DNA from: Firmicutes bacterium UBA2598
Lineage (GTDB): Bacteria; Bacillota; PH28-bin88
Direction of reading: 5' to 3'
Assembly: GCA_002339345.1 (NCBI GenBank)
Contig: DDKM01000060.1
Location: 10,609-74,608 of the forward strand
Length of the DNA stretch: 64,000 bases
The notes below the pieces were generated by a model. It searched no databases and was not told the DNA's origin. It saw only the letters and a program-made list of their open reading frames with translations. Each line of letters starts with the position of its first letter. The first letter of the stretch is position 1. Below are positions 59,230 through 64,000 of the stretch, one piece after another. Both the position numbers and the translations under genes were made by a program.

Positions 59230-59271
59230 AAAAAAAAAAGGGGCTGGAGAGGGGTAAGGGATTTACCCCTC
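59230..59271 (-). promoter_or_regulatory. Leader hairpin and T tract before the BKACE gene
   Basis: On the minus strand GAGGGGTAA (59257-59249 side pairs with 59263-59271) forms a perfect nine-base stem; nine bases later there is a run of ten T residues (59239-59230). It lies just ahead of the BKACE ribosome binding site and could be an attenuator or a terminator of the acyl-CoA dehydrogenase transcript. Confidence 0.4.
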
Positions 59272-59384
59272 ATCCTTTATAATTATGGAGGTTCGGCATA
59301 TTTTCACCTATTTCACTCAATTCACAAATCTTATTGGGTGAAGGGCCAGTTTCCCACCTGGCCCTCGGGGTTATCGTTAACAGC

Positions 59385-60539
59385 TTAGGTGGCCAATTCC
59401 TTCAACAGCCTGTCAGCGATGATCAACCGCTGGATTTCGCTAGTACCCTCGTAAATCCTGGTAATCCGGGCATCCCGGTAATACCTTTCAATGGGGTATT
59501 CCTTCATATATCCCATTCCGCCATGGATCTGCACCGCATTGTCCACCACCCTACCCAGCACCTCGGAACTAAATAACTTAACCATGGCTGCTTCCTTGAT
59601 CACCTGCAATCCCTGGTCTGCCATCCATGCCACCTGTCTGGTTAAGGCCTTGGCGGCTGTAGTTTCCGTCGCCATATCCGCCAGCATCCACTGGATGGCC
59701 TGAAATGAGGCAATGGGTTGGCCGAACTGGATCCTCTGCTGGGCATACCGGGTGGACATTTCAATTAGCTTTTCACAGGAACCTACACACCTAGCCCCCA
59801 TGGTTACCCTGCCCTTGGCCAGTATCCTTAGTGCTCCAGCATAGCCAAGGCCTTCCTGGCCCAACATATTCTCCACGGGCACCTCACAGTCCTCAAAGAT
59901 AATCTCGGAGGTATGGGAGCCCCGCAACCCCATTTTCCTTTCCACCGTCCCGACGGAAAACCCCGGGAAACCCTTTTCTACCAGGAATGCTGTAAAACCA
60001 CCCTTGATACCCTTTTGCCGGTCGGTAGCGGCAATCACCGTGAACAAGTCCGCTTCCGGGCCGTTGGTGATGAAATGTTTTCTCCCGTTTAAGATCCACT
60101 TGTCGCCCTTTCGGACGGCGTGTGTGCGCAGGTTGGTGGCATCGGAACCAGCCTCCGGTTCCGTCAGGGCAAAGGCGGCAATTAGCTCACCCCTGGCCAT
60201 GGGCGGGAGATATTTCTTCTTTAATGTATCACTACCCATTTCCACGATACCGGTAGTGCCAATACCACCGTGGGCACCCACCAGGTTTAGAAACCCGGCA
60301 CTGGAACGGCCCAACTCCTCCACCATCAAACAACGGCCAAAAAGCCCCAGACCAATTCCACCATATTCCTCGGGTATGCTCATCCCAAACAGTCCTATAT
60401 CGGCGGCTTTTTTAAGGAGGAGCGGCGGAATGGCATCCTCTTCTTCAATACGCTGTGCTAACGGCTCGATCTCATTTTCCACAAAGTCCCTGATCATGGA
60501 TTTCATTTGCTGGAGTTCCTGGGGAATGGTCAAATCCAC
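59385..60539 (-). CDS. Acyl-CoA dehydrogenase
   Basis: FAD enzyme of 384 residues. Landmarks: AAFALTEPEAGSDATNLRT and KWILNGRKHFITNG for FAD and substrate binding, FGQPIASFQAIQWMLADM, and MGYMKEYPIERYYRDARITRIYEGTSEIQ, with the catalytic Glu in YEGTSE. It introduces a 2,3 double bond in an acyl-CoA; chain or ring specificity is not clear. GTG 60539 follows GGAAGGAGG. It has a promoter and a possible operator in its leader, and the BKACE gene lies 177 bases downstream. Confidence 0.92.
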   Translation of the reverse strand: MDLTIPQELQQMKSMIRDFVENEIEPLAQRIEEEDAIPPLLLKKAADIGLFGMSIPEEYGGIGLGLFGRCLMVEELGRSSAGFLNLVGAHGGIGTTGIVEMGSDTLKKKYLPPMARGELIAAFALTEPEAGSDATNLRTHAVRKGDKWILNGRKHFITNGPEADLFTVIAATDRQKGIKGGFTAFLVEKGFPGFSVGTVERKMGLRGSHTSEIIFEDCEVPVENMLGQEGLGYAGALRILAKGRVTMGARCVGSCEKLIEMSTRYAQQRIQFGQPIASFQAIQWMLADMATETTAAKALTRQVAWMADQGLQVIKEAAMVKLFSSEVLGRVVDNAVQIHGGMGYMKEYPIERYYRDARITRIYEGTSEIQRLIIADRLLKELAT

Positions 60540-60584
60540 TGCGAAACCTCCTTCCCAATAGTACTGGTTGGTTGTTATGCGGGA

Positions 60585-60597
60585 GCCAATGATTGGC
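60585..60597. promoter_or_regulatory. Candidate operator palindrome
   Basis: GCCAATGATTGGC is a perfect 13-base palindrome about 46 bases upstream of the acyl-CoA dehydrogenase start and downstream of its predicted transcription start, a typical repressor position. Confidence 0.35.
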
Positions 60598-60622
60598 GGT
60601 TCACAATAATTTAATGCCGTTA

Positions 60623-60631
60623 TTTATAGCA
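60623..60631 (-). promoter_or_regulatory. Extended -10 promoter of the acyl-CoA dehydrogenase gene
   Basis: TGCTATAAA on the minus strand combines TGn with TATAAA; no good -35 is seen. The leader would be about 77 bases. Confidence 0.4.
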
Positions 60632-60736
60632 AATACCATGCCAGGGCCCAAACCCACCTAGTGTCACAAAATTATAAATACCTTTTAATGCATAATGGGT
60701 TTTCCTAATGTTGATATGCATTGCTTTGCAAAAATA

Positions 60737-60762
60737 AAGGCACAAAAACAACCCTGTGCCTT
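60737..60762 (-). terminator. Terminator of the TRAP transporter operon
   Basis: AAGGCACA (60762-60755 side) pairs with TGTGCCTT (60744-60737 side) and on the minus strand runs into TATTTTT. The remaining part of the 429-base gap 60540-60968 shows no gene. Confidence 0.65.
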
Positions 60763-60968
60763 AAAAGATCGTAACCAGTCAAGCAAGGTATGTTAACCCG
60801 CAAATGGGCAGCCTGCCTGCATCACTACCCGCTATGTCCTATGGTGGCAGGACTACCAGTTGAAGCAGTGTCGTTGATCCTACTTCTGAAAACCCACCAC
60901 TGACTGGGTCCCGCTGGCAATGCAAATAATAAGAAAAGGAGCCATGGATAGTAATCCCCTTGATCTGT

Positions 60969-63053
60969 TCACCCGGCAACCCTTTCGTGGGCTACCCTGT
61001 CTGCCTTCCGGTTCTCCAGTAACTGCCATAGGATGGTGATGATGATTAGTACAGCCCCGATAATGTCACTGATGGTACCGGCATCGATCATCAAAATAGC
61101 CACAGTCACCATCATCACCCGCTGGACGATGTTAGCGGTTCTAAGCATCCAGCCCTGCATGGCCACCGCAAAACAGGTGATCCCCACAAGTGAAGTAATG
61201 GAGGTTTGAATGATCTCTGCCGTTGGCCCTTGCAACAACAGCGCATTATTATAAATGAACATATAGGGCACAATGAATCCGGCCAGGCCGATTCTGGTGG
61301 CCTCCCAGGCTGTTTTCGTGGCATTACCACCGGCAATGCCCGCTGCTATATATGCCGTAATGGCCACCGGTGGTGTGATGCCGGAGATAATCCCAAAATA
61401 GAAAACATACAGATGGGCAGCAATCATCGGAACCCCCAGTTTCACCAGGGCCGGGGCCGCCAACATGGACAGAATGACATAAGCGGAAACCGTGGGCATG
61501 CCCATCCCAAGAATAATTGAAGCAATCATGACAAAAAACAACAGCGGTAACAGTTCACCGCCAGACAGTTCAATGGCCAGGCGGGAGAAACGGATACCCA
61601 AGCCAGTCATGATGACAGACCCGACAATTAGACCAGCGGCGGCTACGGCCATGGCAATGGCCACCGCGCTCCGCACACCGGACTCCATAGATTCTAGAAT
61701 TGCTAGCCACCCAATCCGGGTGCTCTTTTGTACCCAGCTTAACACAATACACGCAATGATGGCCCAGAAACCCGCCAGCATGGGGCTATATCCCATCACA
61801 AGCAGTGCTACAATCAAGATTAAGGGTGTTAACTTATACCATCCCTTTTTTAACACCTCCCCCAACCGAGGTACTTCGTGAGCCTGCATGCCGTGCAGGC
61901 CAGACTTGCGGGCCTCCAAATAAATGACCACGGCAGCGGTAAAGAAGTACAGAATGGCGGGAATCAAGGCCATGGCTGCGATTTTAATGTATGGAATACC
62001 CGTGTAATCCGCCATGATAAAGGCACTGGCCCCCATGATCGGTGGCATAATCTGGCCGCCCTGGGAGGCGACAGCCTCCACCGCACCGGCAAATTCCTTG
62101 CGGTATCCCACTCTTTTCATCAACGGAATGGTAAATGAACCGGTGATGGTAACATTGGCCGCACCATTACCGGTAACGGTCCCCATCAAAGCACTGGACA
62201 CCACCGCCACCAGGGCCGGACCGCCCGGCAAACGCCCCATCAGAGCACATGCCAAATCGATAAAAAACTGCCCGATGCCCGATTTAACCAGGAAAGATCC
62301 GAAAAGAATAAATAGTAGGAGGATGGTGGCAGCGATATTTACCAGCTCGGAGAAGACCCCCTGGGTGGATACGAACATAAAGTCAATCATCTTGACGTAC
62401 CGGAATCCCCTGTGGCCCAACAACCCCGGCAAATAGGGACCAAGGAAGATATAGGCCACAAAAAATCCCGCCACCAGGGCCATTGGCAAGCCGTTGGTCC
62501 GCCGGCACCCCTCAATCACCAGGATGATCACGATGGTTCCAAACAAGACATCCCACTGGTTGGGGTTACCACCGCGAAATTCAGTGGCTGGGTATTGTAG
62601 AAACATATAGGCCGTGGTGATGATGGACAGCAGTAGGGGCACCCCATCCATGGGGATACTGAAGCGACCCTTCCGGAAGGGGTAAAAAACAAAGGCCAGA
62701 ATCAGCATGACCCCCACAAATAGTGAACGATACTGCCAAGCGGGAAAGGGTGGACCCAACCGTGCCGCATAAATGGCAGACAGGGCGACAGCAATGGCCA
62801 GGGCAGCCACCAAGCCCCGCCCAACACGAAACCAGAGGCTCATCTTTTCCTCATTAAAAATGACTCGTTTTACCAGTGACTGGGAAGCCATCAATTCCAC
62901 TTCAACTTCATCTAATATCTGTGAATGCTTATCTTTCCTGGCCAGCAAGCCAACTCCCTCCTCGTCTGCCACATGGCCGGACGGGGACAACGAGGGTGGT
63001 GTGGAGGTGGATATACCCACACCAACCCATCGTTCACCCGCAGCAAAAACCAA
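60969..63053 (-). CDS. TRAP transporter permease, fused 4TM/12TM (TAXI type)
   Basis: Inner-membrane protein of up to 694 residues in which the small (DctQ-like, about 75-200) and large (DctM-like, about 220-640) TRAP permeases are joined. DctM parts include GNGAANVTITGSFTIPLMKR, SQGGQIMPPIMGASAFIMAD and ILGMGMPTVSAYVILSMLA. It drives sodium-coupled uptake of an organic acid delivered by the binding protein encoded upstream. The TTG at 63053 overlaps the neighbour's stop and has no clear ribosome binding site; an internal start around residue 55 is possible. Confidence 0.87.
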   Translation of the reverse strand: MVFAAGERWVGVGISTSTPPSLSPSGHVADEEGVGLLARKDKHSQILDEVEVELMASQSLVKRVIFNEEKMSLWFRVGRGLVAALAIAVALSAIYAARLGPPFPAWQYRSLFVGVMLILAFVFYPFRKGRFSIPMDGVPLLLSIITTAYMFLQYPATEFRGGNPNQWDVLFGTIVIILVIEGCRRTNGLPMALVAGFFVAYIFLGPYLPGLLGHRGFRYVKMIDFMFVSTQGVFSELVNIAATILLLFILFGSFLVKSGIGQFFIDLACALMGRLPGGPALVAVVSSALMGTVTGNGAANVTITGSFTIPLMKRVGYRKEFAGAVEAVASQGGQIMPPIMGASAFIMADYTGIPYIKIAAMALIPAILYFFTAAVVIYLEARKSGLHGMQAHEVPRLGEVLKKGWYKLTPLILIVALLVMGYSPMLAGFWAIIACIVLSWVQKSTRIGWLAILESMESGVRSAVAIAMAVAAAGLIVGSVIMTGLGIRFSRLAIELSGGELLPLLFFVMIASIILGMGMPTVSAYVILSMLAAPALVKLGVPMIAAHLYVFYFGIISGITPPVAITAYIAAGIAGGNATKTAWEATRIGLAGFIVPYMFIYNNALLLQGPTAEIIQTSITSLVGITCFAVAMQGWMLRTANIVQRVMMVTVAILMIDAGTISDIIGAVLIIITILWQLLENRKADRVAHERVAG

Positions 63054-63055
63054 AA

Positions 63056-64000
63056 CTACTTGACTAAGCCCTTCTCCTTATAGTACCGTAGTGCCCCCGG
63101 ATGGAGGTGTTCCAGTTTGGTTACGCCGGAAAGAGCGTTTTCAAAAGCCATCATATTGCCCCGTACCGGCTGGTCCTTCCTGATGCGATCAAGGTTTTCC
63201 CACAGGTATTTGGTCATTTGATAAACAATCTCCTCATCCACATCCTTGTGGACAATGGTCATGCCATACTGGGTGAGCATGGGTACCGGCTTTGTCTGGT
63301 TTTTGTATGTTCCAGCCGGCAATGGACTACTCAGGGAGTAACCGTAACCCTTATCGATCACTGCCTTGAGCGCATAGTCAGGAACGGTAATTACCCTCAG
63401 CGGCATGGTCCGGTCTACTTCGGACAGGGCTGGTACAGCCGGCGAACCACCCAGCATGACAGCATCCAGCAAGCCATCCTTCAGCATATTGGCGGCATCA
63501 CTATAGCTGACATAAGAGAACTTCGCTCCCGCTTCCTTCAGTTTTTCGTATCCACTACCCATGGGTTGAAGCATCCTGTCCAGGATAGTGTCCCCGGTGC
63601 CACCGGCGGTGGGTCCGGTGGAAATCCTAAGAGTTTTGGCCCCAGCGATGATATCCTCAAGGGTATAGAAATTGCTTTTTTCAAGCACTACGATATAGAA
63701 CCAGGTGGGATACATGGCACCCAAAATTCTCATATTTTCCAACTTGCCGTCCTTAACAAAGGGTCCGGTACCATTGATGGCATCAACGTAATCAGGAGCA
63801 AAGCCCCACCCCAATTGGGCGTCAATACCCTTGTTGATTTCCCGTAAATTGGCTACCGCACCACCTTCTAAGACAGAGAGATTTAAACCCTTGATATTGT
63901 CCATCCAGATGTCATTAAACAGAACACTCATGGGATACCAACCGGATCCGATGGGGCCGCTAATGTTGGTCAGATACACTGTTTTCGGCTTTGCTGGTGC
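63056..64000 (-). CDS. TRAP transporter TAXI family binding protein, partial
   Basis: Periplasm-facing binding protein cut by the right edge; 315 codons are visible and the signal peptide lies outside. The visible part starts APAKPKTVYLTNISGPIGSG, with GSGWYPMSVLFNDI as the usual N-terminal ligand loop, then LRISTGPTAGGTGDTILDRM and the SPLPAGTYKNQTKPVP segment. It should capture the substrate for the fused permease. A GTG at 63979 lies inside the mature domain and is not the true start. Substrate unknown; glutamate, 2-oxoglutarate and C4 acids are known for the family. Confidence 0.88.
   Translation of the reverse strand, partial: APAKPKTVYLTNISGPIGSGWYPMSVLFNDIWMDNIKGLNLSVLEGGAVANLREINKGIDAQLGWGFAPDYVDAINGTGPFVKDGKLENMRILGAMYPTWFYIVVLEKSNFYTLEDIIAGAKTLRISTGPTAGGTGDTILDRMLQPMGSGYEKLKEAGAKFSYVSYSDAANMLKDGLLDAVMLGGSPAVPALSEVDRTMPLRVITVPDYALKAVIDKGYGYSLSSPLPAGTYKNQTKPVPMLTQYGMTIVHKDVDEEIVYQMTKYLWENLDRIRKDQPVRGNMMAFENALSGVTKLEHLHPGALRYYKEKGLVK

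Noticed and set aside
60952..61050. Short plus-strand frame beginning MDSNPLDLF behind AAAAGGAG
   Set aside because: It runs antisense into the TRAP permease gene and its sequence mirrors that gene; probably chance.

Overview
The window looks like a chromosomal segment of an anaerobic, probably spore-forming Gram-positive bacterium (Firmicutes/Clostridia, in the range of Desulfotomaculum, Pelotomaculum or Moorella relatives). The reasons are strong AGGAGG-type ribosome binding sites, many TTG and GTG starts, a CwlD-type germination amidase, rubrerythrin, an oxygen-independent aromatic degradation pathway and many ferredoxin-type proteins. The assignment is an inference; no rRNA or tRNA gene is present to test it.

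Layout. 0-12.7 kb is mixed housekeeping and accessory: a GH18 cell-wall hydrolase, an Fe-S aldo/keto reductase, small zinc-ribbon and membrane proteins, a DUF2383-like gene broken by one in-frame stop, OsmC, a lipoprotein, an amidohydrolase, rubrerythrin with a hairpin over its ribosome binding site, two EamA transporters, a DUF815 ATPase, an RluA pseudouridine synthase and a PHP phosphatase. 12.7-22.8 kb (minus strand) is a nine-gene operon for ATP-dependent (class I, Azoarcus Bzd-like) benzoyl-CoA reduction and ring opening, in transcription order bzdN-O-P-Q-M-V-Y-W-X. Divergent from it (23.1-25.5 kb, plus) is a soluble two-GAF histidine kinase with a LuxR-type response regulator, a likely controller.

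25.5-35.9 kb (minus) is a second catabolic operon: acyl-CoA ligase, two subunits of the 2-hydroxyacyl-CoA dehydratase/benzoyl-CoA reductase family without their own ATPase activator, 3-hydroxyacyl-CoA dehydrogenase, enoyl-CoA hydratase, indolepyruvate-type ferredoxin oxidoreductase (IorAB), thiolase with a DUF35 partner, and a gamma-carbonic-anhydrase-like protein. 36.8-42.7 kb (minus) is a molybdenum hydroxylase operon resembling 4-hydroxybenzoyl-CoA reductase, with an MFS transporter and an IclR regulator. Divergent from it (43.1-48.3 kb, plus) are a D-2-hydroxyacid dehydrogenase, a phenylacetate-CoA ligase-like enzyme, a 38-residue symporter accessory protein, a sodium:solute symporter and an amidohydrolase. 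The region therefore appears to be a catabolic island for aromatic acids: uptake, CoA activation, dehydroxylation, ring reduction and beta-oxidation.

48.3-55.7 kb (minus) holds a glutamate racemase homologue with a Cys-to-Ser change at a catalytic position, cwlD, and an IclR-controlled 5-oxoproline operon (pxpA, DUF1445, a non-canonical Nramp homologue, a pxpB-pxpC fusion). 55.9-64 kb (minus) holds a metallo-beta-lactamase-fold hydrolase, an ion-transporter-like permease, a beta-keto acid cleavage enzyme, an acyl-CoA dehydrogenase and a TAXI-type TRAP transporter whose binding-protein gene runs off the right edge. A 52-bp hairpin repeat occurs twice, 46 kb apart, each time at the 3' end of a minus-strand gene. 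No CRISPR array, tRNA, rRNA or intact transposase was seen.
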